Shown here one piece after another: positions 9,162-17,860 of a DNA stretch of 36,793 nt. The stretch is from Methylophilaceae bacterium. GTDB lineage: Bacteria; Pseudomonadota; Gammaproteobacteria; Burkholderiales; Methylophilaceae. The number at the start of each line of letters is the position of its first letter. The first letter of the stretch is position 1. The stretch spans positions 1 through 36,793 of the forward strand of contig JACMMS010000105.1 in NCBI GenBank assembly GCA_014378915.1. Direction: 5' to 3'. The position numbers and the translations under genes were made by a program. Under the pieces are notes generated by a model. That model was not told the DNA's origin. It saw nothing but the letters and a program-made list of their open reading frames with translations, and ran no database searches.

Positions 9162-10313
9162 ATGAGATTACTAAACAAAAGTTTCACGAAAAAATATTTA
9201 GCCACCCTGCTTGCTGGCTTGACGATTATTAGCTTGGCTTCATGCGGCAAAAAAACTGAAGAAAAGCAAAAAGTAGTAGAAGAAGAAAAAGTATTGAACA
9301 TCTATAATTGGTCAGATTACATTGCACCAGATACCATTGCAAACTTTGAAAAAGAAACTGGCATTAAAGTGCGTTATGATAATTTTGACAACAATGAAAT
9401 TTTGCATGCAAAATTAATGGCAAAAAACACAGGTTACGACATTGTTGTGCCGAGTTCTAACTGGGCAAAATTACAAATGGAAGGTGGTTTGTTTCAAAAA
9501 CTAGATAAATCAAAATTAACTAATTATGGCAATTTAGACACAAGTATTTTAAAACAAATGTCTGTACTTGACCCAGGTAATGAATACTTGGTTGACTGGT
9601 TGTGGAGCTATAACACCGTTGGCATTAATGAAGATAAAGTCAAAGCAGCCCTTGGTGATACACCAATGCCGGATAATGCTTGGGATTTAGTATTCGACCC
9701 GAAATACACCAATAAATTAAAATCATGCGGCATCACTTTCTTAGATACGCCTACGGATGTGTTCCAAGCGGCTTTGCATTATTTAGGCAAACATGTAGTC
9801 AATGGTCCAGTTGAAGATTACCAACAAGCTTTTGATATGCTCATGAAAGTACGCCCTGATATCAAGCGCTTTTCATCAGGTGGTCAAATTGATGATTTAG
9901 CCAGCGGCAATGTATGCGTAGCCTATGGCTGGGCTGGTGACTTTAACTTAGCACGCAAACGCTCAATTGAAAATAAATCAGAGCAAAAAATTGTTGCTTT
10001 AGTACCAAAAACTGGTGGGTTAATGTTTATGGATACCATGGCGATTCCTGCTGATGCGCCACACCCTGACAATGCGCATAAGTTTATTAACTACGTGTTA
10101 CAACCCAAAGTAATTGCGGCGATTACTAATACTGTTACTTACGCTAACCCTAATAAAGCTGCAACAGAATTTCTTGATCCTGAGATCAAAGCTAATAAAT
10201 CTATCTTTTTAAGTGGTGAAGATGTTGCCAAATTAGTGCCTCCAAGTGTTGAAGACAGTAAAACAAAACGTATCATCACACGTTTATTTACTCAGTTTAA
10301 AACGGGTACTTAA
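9162..10313 (+). CDS. potF: Putrescine ABC transporter binding protein, lipoprotein form
   Basis: The substrate-binding component of a polyamine ABC importer, PotF/SpuD type. It has NIYNWSDYI near the N-terminus, PSSNW, YGWAGD and FMDTMAIPADA, which carry the Ser-Asp, Trp-Asp and Asp residues that contact putrescine in E. coli PotF. Overall length is 383 against about 370. Unlike E. coli PotF, the signal peptide ends in a lipobox, LASC with Cys28, followed by a highly charged linker (about residues 30-44), so it is predicted to be lipid-anchored rather than free in the periplasm. It heads the potF-potG-potH-potI operon in the same order as E. coli potFGHI. Putrescine rather than spermidine preference is inferred. 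Confidence 0.92.
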   Translation: MRLLNKSFTKKYLATLLAGLTIISLASCGKKTEEKQKVVEEEKVLNIYNWSDYIAPDTIANFEKETGIKVRYDNFDNNEILHAKLMAKNTGYDIVVPSSNWAKLQMEGGLFQKLDKSKLTNYGNLDTSILKQMSVLDPGNEYLVDWLWSYNTVGINEDKVKAALGDTPMPDNAWDLVFDPKYTNKLKSCGITFLDTPTDVFQAALHYLGKHVVNGPVEDYQQAFDMLMKVRPDIKRFSSGGQIDDLASGNVCVAYGWAGDFNLARKRSIENKSEQKIVALVPKTGGLMFMDTMAIPADAPHPDNAHKFINYVLQPKVIAAITNTVTYANPNKAATEFLDPEIKANKSIFLSGEDVAKLVPPSVEDSKTKRIITRLFTQFKTGT

Positions 10314-10423
10314 CGCCAAGCGCTTCACTTGATTGACTGTATTAGGCCTGCTTGGTTTTGAAAAAACTAAGCCGGCGCTTTGCAGCCCACTTAAATTTAG
10401 GATTCATTTTATTCAAGGTCAAC

Positions 10424-11548
10424 ATGGCGACAGCACCAAACGATGAAAAGCAATCGGCACCAAAAGAAGTGTTATTACGTGTTGATAGTTTAAGTAAAAT
10501 TTATGATGGTGCAGTAAAGGCTGTGGATGATGTATCCCTCACTGTAAACCGAGGCGAAATATTTGGCTTGCTTGGTGGATCTGGTTGTGGAAAATCTACA
10601 CTACTACGTATGCTAGCTGGGTTTGAAACACCAACTAAAGGTAAAATATTTCTCGAAGGGCAAGATATCACTAATCTGCCGCCCCACCAGCGCCCTATTA
10701 ATATGATGTTTCAATCTTACGCGCTTTTTCCACATTTAAGCGTATGGGAAAACATTGCTTTTGGCTTAAAACGCGACGGAATGCCAAAAGACGAAATCGC
10801 TGAGCGTGTAGATAAAATGTTGAGTTTGGTGCAACTAGGCAAATACCCTAAGCGTAAACCGCATCAACTATCAGGTGGTCAACAACAGCGAGTGGCGCTA
10901 GCACGCAGCTTAGCGAAACGTCCTAAATTATTGTTACTCGATGAGCCACTTGGCGCATTGGATAAAAAACTCCGTGAAACCACTCAATTAGAGCTGGTGA
11001 ATATCATTGAAGAAGTGGGCGTGACTTGCGTGCTAGTGACTCATGATCAAGAAGAGGCTATGACCATGGCCAGCCGCATTGCGGTGATGTCAGAAGGTTA
11101 CTTTTTACAAGTGGGCTTTCCAGAGGAAGTGTATGAAATACCTAATAGCCGTCAAGTAGCTGATTTTATTGGCAATGTAAATATGTTTGAAGGTGTCATT
11201 GATGAAGATGAACCAGATCATGTGACGGTAAACTGTGAAGACTGCATACAATATGTGGGTCATGGAATTAGTTGTAGCCCTGGTCAATTGGTGAGTGTTG
11301 CAATACGCCCAGAAAAAATCTTGTTATCACAAACAAAACCAGATGATAAATATAACTGGGTAGAAGGTGAAATTATTGAAATCGTCTACTTTGGTGCTAA
11401 CTCGACATACCATTTGAAATTAACTAGCGGCAAAGTCATTAAGGTTCAAGAGATTAATACCACACGAGAATTAACCTGCTGGCGTACATGGGGCGCTAAA
11501 GCCTATGCTCATTGGAACGACATGGCTATGATTGTTTTAACGCAATAA
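10424..11548 (+). CDS. potG: Polyamine ABC transporter ATP-binding protein
   Basis: The ATPase of the PotFGHI importer. Domain order: nucleotide-binding domain with Walker A GGSGCGKST, Q-loop MMFQSYALFPH, signature LSGGQQQRVALARSL, Walker B LLLLDEPLGALD and switch histidine VTHDQEEAM, then a C-terminal TOBE-like regulatory domain. I place the start at ATG 10424, preceded by AAGGT, giving 374 residues, close to E. coli PotG (377). The open frame extends upstream to a TTG at 10352, but that extension is not family-like and has no good ribosome binding site. It is 15 bases from potH. Confidence 0.93.
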   Translation: MATAPNDEKQSAPKEVLLRVDSLSKIYDGAVKAVDDVSLTVNRGEIFGLLGGSGCGKSTLLRMLAGFETPTKGKIFLEGQDITNLPPHQRPINMMFQSYALFPHLSVWENIAFGLKRDGMPKDEIAERVDKMLSLVQLGKYPKRKPHQLSGGQQQRVALARSLAKRPKLLLLDEPLGALDKKLRETTQLELVNIIEEVGVTCVLVTHDQEEAMTMASRIAVMSEGYFLQVGFPEEVYEIPNSRQVADFIGNVNMFEGVIDEDEPDHVTVNCEDCIQYVGHGISCSPGQLVSVAIRPEKILLSQTKPDDKYNWVEGEIIEIVYFGANSTYHLKLTSGKVIKVQEINTTRELTCWRTWGAKAYAHWNDMAMIVLTQ

Positions 11549-11563
11549 AAAAGGAGCTATAAA

Positions 11564-12469
11564 ATGAACGAATCAAGTAGCTATGTGCGTCATTTTAATT
11601 GGGGCAAGCTAGGCGTTATTTCAGTGCCTTATTTTTGGTTCGTTATGTTGGCACTTATTCCTATTTTGATTGTGCTTAAAATTAGCATGTCTGAAATGGA
11701 GCTCACCTCTGTTTCAAACATGGTTGATTGGTCAAACGGATGGCCAACCGTTAAGCTTAATTTCTCTAGCTATCTTTTTATCGGCGGCGATGCACTCTAT
11801 ATCAAAACCTATTTGTCTTCGATCAAATACGCTTTCATTACCACACTACTTTGTTTAGCTATTGGCTACCCTTTTGCCTATTTCATGGCACGTTCACCTA
11901 AGCATCTGCAACCGATGTTATTGATGCTCATTATGTTGCCCTTTTGGACATCCTTCTTATTACGTATTTATGCGTGGAAAACACTATTAGTCAGCAACGG
12001 TGTAATTAATAATATATTGATAAGCTTGCATATTATTGACACACCATTACTCATGATGAATAACTCATTCTCGTTGATTATTGGCATGGTGTACTCTTAC
12101 TTACCCTTTATGATTTTGCCTTTGTATGCCAATTTATCAAAGTTGGATATGCGCTATTTAGAAGCAGCGGCAGATTTGGGTACTAGCCCGTTTAAAGCGT
12201 TTTGGCTCATTACAGTGCCTTTATCTAAAGCAGGTATTATTGCTGGCTCTATGTTGGTATTTATTCCTGCCGTGGGTGAATACGTGATTCCAGAGTTGCT
12301 TGGTGGCCCAAGCACGCTCATGATAGGCCGCGTATTGTGGGATGAGTTTTTTAGTAATAACGATTGGCCTATGGCCTCTGCCGTTGCTGTAGTCATGATA
12401 TTGCTGATTTTAGTACCTATGGCGATACTCAACAAATATCAAGCCGAACAAGCGGGGAGCAAATCATGA
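11564..12469 (+). CDS. potH: Polyamine ABC transporter permease PotH
   Basis: One of two inner-membrane permeases of the putrescine importer. Six hydrophobic segments are evident, beginning with VPYFWFVMLALIPILIVLKI, and the EAA loop for docking on the ATPase is present as YLEAAADLGTSPFKAFWLIT. Length 301 fits (E. coli 317). A strong ribosome binding site AAGGAG lies seven bases before the start. Its stop overlaps the next ATG as ATGA, so translation is coupled to potI. Confidence 0.93.
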   Translation: MNESSSYVRHFNWGKLGVISVPYFWFVMLALIPILIVLKISMSEMELTSVSNMVDWSNGWPTVKLNFSSYLFIGGDALYIKTYLSSIKYAFITTLLCLAIGYPFAYFMARSPKHLQPMLLMLIMLPFWTSFLLRIYAWKTLLVSNGVINNILISLHIIDTPLLMMNNSFSLIIGMVYSYLPFMILPLYANLSKLDMRYLEAAADLGTSPFKAFWLITVPLSKAGIIAGSMLVFIPAVGEYVIPELLGGPSTLMIGRVLWDEFFSNNDWPMASAVAVVMILLILVPMAILNKYQAEQAGSKS

Positions 12470-13311
12470 GTCAAGTGAGCAATAGGGTCTTTGCAAAAAG
12501 CTGGATGATTGGAGTGTATGCCTTTCTGTATTTGCCCATTATCACATTGATTTTTTTTTCATTTAACGACTCAAGGTTAGTCACAGTTTGGTCACATGCA
12601 AGTCTACGCTGGTATGGCGCGTTAGTGAATGATAGTGATTTAATATCTGCTGTTCTGCTATCGCTTGAAATTGCTTTTTTATCTGCACTGATGTCGGTGT
12701 TTTTTGGTACTTTCTCCGCGTTTGCACTACATCGTTACACTCGATTTAAAGGCCGTACCCTACTCTCCTCTATGGCAAGCACACCTTTAGTTATGCCAGA
12801 TGTCATTGTGGGCTTATCTCTATTATTAATGCTGGTCTCTATTCAACATTGGTTGGGGTTTCCGCAACGTGGATTATTTACCATATTGCTTGGTCACGCA
12901 CTATTAGGTACAGCTTACGCCAATGTGGTTGTCACTTCGCGCTTGCGTGAAATGGATATCCGATTAGAAGAAGCCGCTATGGATTTAGGTTGCAAGCCAT
13001 TTCAAGTATTTAAACTTGTTACCTTTCCACTGTTAATTCCAGCGTTAGTATCCGCATTTTTACTCACCTTTACGCTTTCATTTGATGATGTCGTATTGTC
13101 GTCCTTCTTGTCTGGCCCTGGCTACTCCACTATGCCGATGGTGATTTTTTCTCGCGCCAGACTTGGGCTGAATCCAACCATTAATGCTGTTGCAACAGTA
13201 ACAATTGTTGTAGTTAGTGCTGCAGTTATTGCATCAAGCTTGTACCAATCACACCAAGAGCGTAAGCGCAAACGTGAAATGGCGCTAGCTTATAGTAATA
13301 AAAACAGTTAA
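12466..13311 (+). CDS. potI: Polyamine ABC transporter permease PotI
   Basis: The second permease of the PotFGHI importer. The start is ATG 12466, overlapping the potH stop by four bases; the frame is open upstream but that part lies inside potH. The protein has 281 residues (E. coli 281), with membrane segments starting at MIGVYAFLYLPIITLIFFSF and an EAA loop RLEEAAMDLGCKPFQVFKLV. The C-terminal tail is basic (QERKRKREM), as expected for the cytoplasmic side. The gap to puuC is 39 bases with no strong terminator, so puuC may be cotranscribed. Confidence 0.93.
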   Translation: MSQVSNRVFAKSWMIGVYAFLYLPIITLIFFSFNDSRLVTVWSHASLRWYGALVNDSDLISAVLLSLEIAFLSALMSVFFGTFSAFALHRYTRFKGRTLLSSMASTPLVMPDVIVGLSLLLMLVSIQHWLGFPQRGLFTILLGHALLGTAYANVVVTSRLREMDIRLEEAAMDLGCKPFQVFKLVTFPLLIPALVSAFLLTFTLSFDDVVLSSFLSGPGYSTMPMVIFSRARLGLNPTINAVATVTIVVVSAAVIASSLYQSHQERKRKREMALAYSNKNS

Positions 13312-13350
13312 TCAAAGAGCCTAATTAAAGGCTTAAACTAGAGATACAAC

Positions 13351-14841
13351 ATGAGCGAAAAAACCACTCCAAATTGGCAAGTCTTAAGCAAACAGATCAA
13401 ACTTGATGGACGTGCTTTTATTAATGGAAATCGCGTTTCTGCTTTAAGTGGTGAGTTTTTTGATTGCATTTCACCAATCGATGGAAAAAAAATTGCTGAG
13501 ATTTCTCGCTGCAATGGTGATGATATTAATGCGGCTGTGATTGCAGCACGTGCGTCTTTTGAGGATGGCCGCTGGGCGCATAAAACACCACGTGAGCGTA
13601 AAAATATCATGTGCCGTTTTAGTGAGCTCGTCACGCAAAATGCAGAGACACTAGCATTGACGGAAACGCTAGATATGGGCAAACCAGTTAACTACAGCCT
13701 TAATGTAGACGTGAACTCTGCGGCTAATAATCTACGTTGGTTTGGTGAGGCCATAGATAAAATTTATGATGAAATTGCCCCAACCCCACGCACTGCATTA
13801 GCGCTTATTACCCGCGAACCAGTCGGCGTTGTTGGCGCCATCGTACCTTGGAACTACCCTATGCTCATGGCTTGCTGGAAAATTGCACCATCGCTTGCAG
13901 CAGGTAATAGCCTAGTATTAAAACCATCAGAAAAATCATCGCTCACTGCACTTAAATTAGCCGAAATTGCTTTAGAAGCGGGCATTCCAGCAGGTGTATT
14001 TAATGTTGTGCCTGGCTTTGGGCATGAAGCAGGCAGTGCCCTAGCCTTGCATATGGATGTCGATTGCATTGCGTTTACGGGTTCTACTAATGTTGGCAAA
14101 ATAATTATGCAATATGCAGGTCAGTCTAACCTTAAACGCGCTTGGACTGAACTTGGCGGGAAATCACCATTTATCGTATTTGCTGACGCGGATATAGATG
14201 CTGCCGCTGAAAGCTGTATTTCCTCCATATTCTTTAATCAAGGTGAAAGCTGCAATGCGCCCTCTCGTTTGATTATTGACGCCTCTGTGCAAGAACGTTT
14301 TTTAGCAAAAGCGTTGGGATTAATACCTCAATATCAACCAGCAGATCCTTTAGCGGCTGATACCGTAATGGGTGCACTAGTTGATGAAACGCAGCTTAAC
14401 ACGGTAATGCGCTATATCAATGCTGGTTTAGCTGAAGGTGCTCACTGTATTACAGGTGGTAAGCAAGTCATGACTGAAACTGGTGGCTACTATGTGACGC
14501 CCACTATTTTCACTGGTGTGAATAACAACATGAAAATCGCACGAGAAGAAATTTTTGGCCCCGTACTCTCTGTACTGAGTTTTACTGATGCGATAGAAGC
14601 AATTCGTATAGCCAATGACACGCCTTATGGTTTAGCTGCATCAGTATGGTCACGTGACATTAGCCGTGCACATATTGCTGCGCAAGCCTTGCGCGCTGGC
14701 ACCATCCACGTTAATTGCTATGATGAAGATGATGTCACCGTACCTTTTGGCGGCTTTAAGCAATCTGGAAATGGCCGCGATAAATCTCTGCATGCCTTTG
14801 ATAAATATACAGAACTCAAAACAACTTGGATTAAACTGTAG
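13351..14841 (+). CDS. puuC: Gamma-glutamyl-gamma-aminobutyraldehyde dehydrogenase
   Basis: An NAD(P)-dependent aldehyde dehydrogenase, third step of the Puu pathway. The catalytic residues are Glu267 in ELGGKSPF and Cys301 in NQGESCNAPSR; the cofactor region AFTGSTNVGK and the C-terminal VPFGGFKQSGNGRDKS are typical of PuuC. Length 496 equals E. coli PuuC (495) within one residue. In E. coli PuuC is known to accept several aldehydes, including 4-aminobutyraldehyde, which matters here because the dedicated enzyme patD is broken at the other end of this block. The ribosome binding site is weak; puuB follows after 36 bases. Confidence 0.92.
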   Translation: MSEKTTPNWQVLSKQIKLDGRAFINGNRVSALSGEFFDCISPIDGKKIAEISRCNGDDINAAVIAARASFEDGRWAHKTPRERKNIMCRFSELVTQNAETLALTETLDMGKPVNYSLNVDVNSAANNLRWFGEAIDKIYDEIAPTPRTALALITREPVGVVGAIVPWNYPMLMACWKIAPSLAAGNSLVLKPSEKSSLTALKLAEIALEAGIPAGVFNVVPGFGHEAGSALALHMDVDCIAFTGSTNVGKIIMQYAGQSNLKRAWTELGGKSPFIVFADADIDAAAESCISSIFFNQGESCNAPSRLIIDASVQERFLAKALGLIPQYQPADPLAADTVMGALVDETQLNTVMRYINAGLAEGAHCITGGKQVMTETGGYYVTPTIFTGVNNNMKIAREEIFGPVLSVLSFTDAIEAIRIANDTPYGLAASVWSRDISRAHIAAQALRAGTIHVNCYDEDDVTVPFGGFKQSGNGRDKSLHAFDKYTELKTTWIKL

Positions 14842-14877
14842 AGTAGGCAAGAAGTTGCCACCCCCTGCTAACAATTA

Positions 14878-16176
14878 ATGACTACCTTAGCCCAAAGATA
14901 TTACGAAGCCTCATTACTAGAGCCGCGCAGTGTTTATCCGTCATTTCATGGCAATATTGATTATGATATATGTATTGTCGGTGGTGGCTTCATGGGCTTG
15001 CACACTGCGTTAAATCTACAAGAGCGTGGTTTAAAAGTAGTATTACTAGAAGCGCAGCGCATAGGTTATTGTGCATCTGGACGTAATGGTGGGCATGTCA
15101 TTCTGGAATTTGGTGGCAGTCAACGTAATTTTGAAACGCATTTAGATTTAGCTAGCGCCCAGCAAGTTTTGCGTTTGGTGCATGATGCGGCAGAACACTT
15201 AAGTGAGCGAATTGCACGCTACAACATAGACTGTGATTACAAGCAAGGACATATTGTAGCCGCTATTACACCGAAACATGTCGCAGATTTAAGTGCATGG
15301 CAAGCGCATCTAGCGCAAAATTATGGTTATCAAAACCAATGGATTACACAAGATGAAATACCTCAATACATAGGCTCAGCGCGTTATTTAGTTGGTGCAT
15401 TAGATAAAAATGGCGGCCATTTACATCCAATAAAATTAGCCTTAGGTTTAGCGAAAGCTATTGCAGAAGGGGCTGGAGAAGTTTACGAAAATTCACCAGC
15501 AACAAAATGGAACAATGAAGGCAATAAAGTCCGTGTTAGTAGCCAAAATGGCGCAGTGATTTGTAATCAGCTTATGCTAAGCTGCAACGTGGGCATGGAA
15601 AACATGCATGCAAAACTCGCGCAAATGCTTGCCAAACGCATCTTACCAGTTGGCTCTTGGGTCATTGCATCAGCGCCTCTGGCAGATGAGTGAGCCCAGC
15701 AATTATTACATAGCAACTCCGCCGTTGTGGATATGCGTTTTATTTTAGACTACTACCGCTTATCCGCTGATAATCGCTTGATATTTGGTGGTGGCTGCAG
15801 CTACACAGGACAAGATTCACCACCCAATTTAATACAAGTGATGCGCGACAAAATGCTCAAAGTATTTCCGCACTTAAGTGAAACAAAAATAGAGTTTAGC
15901 TGGGGCGGATTGAGTGATATTTTAATGAATCGAATGGCAGACTTTGGGTATGCAGATGATTGTAAGCGTGTGTTATACGCTCAAGGTTTTTCAGTTTCTG
16001 GCATTGTCGCAACAACAGCTGCTGCCAAAGTAATCGCTGAAGCAGCAATTGGCGATAGAGCTAATTTGGCTATGTTTCAGCGTATACAACATACTTCTTT
16101 TCCTGGTGGAAAATGGCTGCGTGGACCAGTTACCGTGGCAGGCATGCTTTATCACCGCATGCTGGATTTAGTATAA
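14878..16176 (+). pseudogene. puuB: Gamma-glutamylputrescine oxidase with one in-frame TGA
   Basis: PuuB is an FAD amine oxidase of the DAO family that converts gamma-glutamylputrescine to the aldehyde used by PuuC. The FAD fingerprint IVGGGFMGLHTALNL and the family motif YCASGRNGGH are present, as is the C-terminal GGLSDILMNRMADFGY and the final FAD segment AQGFSVSGIVATTAAAK. A single TGA at 15691-15693 (codon 272, after APLADE) interrupts an otherwise open 432-codon frame; the sequence resumes at once as AQQLLHSNSAVV. Relatives commonly have leucine or arginine near here, so TTA or CGA to TGA is a one-base explanation. Without readthrough the product lacks the substrate-lid and C-terminal FAD parts and should be inactive. 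A sequencing error is possible for a single substitution. Confidence 0.88.
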
Positions 16177-16198
16177 ATTTATGTATTGTTTTAATGGT

Positions 16199-16318
16199 AT
16201 AGGAGCGACGCTCCGTCCAAAGGCAATATTCGTAGACTAAAATTATGGTCAGTAGTCACTCAACATTGTTCGGCACGGGACGTGCCTTCTACAAACCATT
16301 TAGCTGACAGAACAATGT
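16199..16318. repeat. REP/REPIN-like inverted repeat pair
   Basis: Two GC-rich perfect hairpins lie in inverted orientation in the puuB-gabD gap: GGAGCGACGCTCC at 16202-16214 and GGCACGGGACGTGCC at 16272-16286. Reading the second on the minus strand gives GTAGAAGGCACG, with the GTAG tetranucleotide (CTAC at 16289-16292) that marks bacterial REP sequences; the first is preceded by TATAG. An additional pair, ACATTGTT (16263-16270) and AACAATGT (16311-16318), brackets the right unit. The two-unit layout resembles a REPIN mobilised by a RAYT transposase elsewhere. It could also act as an mRNA stability or termination element between the two genes. Confidence 0.6.
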
Positions 16319-16343
16319 AAAAAATTACAAAAATGAGAAATCA

Positions 16344-17813
16344 ATGATAGCAACAATAGATTTAAAAGATACTTCCTTACTCCGCCAACAATGCTTTATT
16401 GATGGTGAATGGTGTAACGCTGAAAGTGGTCAAACAGATTCCGTATCAAATCCTGCCACTGGTGAAAATATTGCCACTGTCCCTAATATGGGCAGCGCTG
16501 AAACGCGTATTGCAATATCAGCCGCACAAGTGGCACAGCCATTATGGCGTGCAAAAGCAGCGGTTGAACGCTCGCGTATATTGCGCAAATGGTTTGAGTT
16601 AATCATGGCCAATCAAGAAGATTTAGCTCTACTCATGACCTGTGAACAAGGCAAACCATTAGCTGAAGCTAGAGGTGAAATCGCATATGCAGCCTCATTT
16701 ATTGAGTGGTTTTCTGAAGAAGCTAAACGTGTTTATGGCGATGTAATTCCCGCACCACAAAATGATAAACGTATTATTGTGATCAAAGAACCTATAGGTG
16801 TTTGTGCAGCGATTACACCTTGGAATTTTCCAACCGCAATGATTACTCGTAAAGCTGGCCCAGCGCTAGCGGCTGGTTGTGCCATGATCCTTAAACCTGA
16901 TATGCGTACACCCTTATCGGCACTGGCACTAGTTGAGCTAGCCAATCGTGCTGGCATACCAAAAGGTATTTTTTCTGTGGTTACTGGCGATGCAATCCCT
17001 ATCGGCATGGAAATGACCAGTAACCCGATTGTGCGCAAAATCTCATTTACGGGCTCTACTGGCGTTGGTAGCAAACTCATGGCGCAATCCGCACCCAGCA
17101 TCAAAAAACTTTCATTAGAGCTTGGGGGTAACGCACCTTTTATTGTATTTGATGATGCAGATATTGATGCAGCTGTGCAAGGGGCTTTAGCCTCCAAATA
17201 TCGCAATGCGGGGCAAACCTGTGTATGTACCAATCGTTTTCTTGTGCAAGATAGCGTTTATGACGAATTTTCCACCAAACTTGCAAGCGCGGTTGCTACA
17301 TTAAAAGTAGGCAATGGTTTGGAAGCGGGTGTTACGCAAGGACCTTTGATAGATGAAGCGGCGGTAAAAAAAGTAGAGTTATTTATTGATGATGCACAAA
17401 AAAAAGGTGCAAAAATTCTCACTGGAGGCAAGCGCCATGCACTAGGGAAAACTTATTTTGAGCCAACGATTATCACCGAGGTAACCACTGACATGCGTAT
17501 GGCTAAAGAAGAGATTTTTGGCCCTGTTGCGCCTTTATTCAGATTTAAATATGAGCAAGATGCTATACAAATGGCAAACGACACTGAATTCGGCTTAGCT
17601 GCTTATTTTTATGCACGAGATATGTCACGTGTATGGCGTGTTTCAGAAGCTTTGGAATACGGTATGGTTGGGGTTAATACAGGAATGATCTCAAATGAAG
17701 TCGCGCCATTTGGTGGAATGAAATCATCTGGCTTGGGGCGTGAAGGGTCTAAATATGGTGTTGAAGATTATCTAGAAATTAAATATGTGTGTATGGGTGT
17801 TGCTGCAGCATAA
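16344..17813 (+). CDS. gabD: Succinate-semialdehyde dehydrogenase (NADP+)
   Basis: An aldehyde dehydrogenase of the GabD group that oxidises succinate semialdehyde to succinate, delivering carbon to the TCA cycle. Catalytic Glu259 is in LELGGNAPFIVFDDAD and Cys293 in NAGQTCVCTNR; the second cysteine two residues on is typical of GabD, as is the APFGGMKSSGLGREGS end motif. Length 489 (E. coli 482). It is followed 47 bases later by gabT, the enzyme that supplies its substrate. The frame is clean. Confidence 0.93.
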   Translation: MIATIDLKDTSLLRQQCFIDGEWCNAESGQTDSVSNPATGENIATVPNMGSAETRIAISAAQVAQPLWRAKAAVERSRILRKWFELIMANQEDLALLMTCEQGKPLAEARGEIAYAASFIEWFSEEAKRVYGDVIPAPQNDKRIIVIKEPIGVCAAITPWNFPTAMITRKAGPALAAGCAMILKPDMRTPLSALALVELANRAGIPKGIFSVVTGDAIPIGMEMTSNPIVRKISFTGSTGVGSKLMAQSAPSIKKLSLELGGNAPFIVFDDADIDAAVQGALASKYRNAGQTCVCTNRFLVQDSVYDEFSTKLASAVATLKVGNGLEAGVTQGPLIDEAAVKKVELFIDDAQKKGAKILTGGKRHALGKTYFEPTIITEVTTDMRMAKEEIFGPVAPLFRFKYEQDAIQMANDTEFGLAAYFYARDMSRVWRVSEALEYGMVGVNTGMISNEVAPFGGMKSSGLGREGSKYGVEDYLEIKYVCMGVAAA

Positions 17814-17860
17814 CCATGAAAAAACAGTAAGGCTATTAGTAAGATTGGAAGAAAAATAAA

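Noticed and set aside
10352-10423. N-terminal extension of potG from TTG 10352
   Set aside because: The 24 added residues are not family-like; ATG 10424 has a ribosome binding site and gives the normal length.
15691-15693. TGA reassigned to an amino acid (alternative code or selenocysteine)
   Set aside because: TGA ends several intact genes here, including potH; the interrupted genes also contain TAA and TAG; the puuB site is not a known selenocysteine position.
16733-17233. Minus-strand frame of 166 codons opposite gabD
   Set aside because: Lies wholly within gabD, shows no family features and no ribosome binding site.
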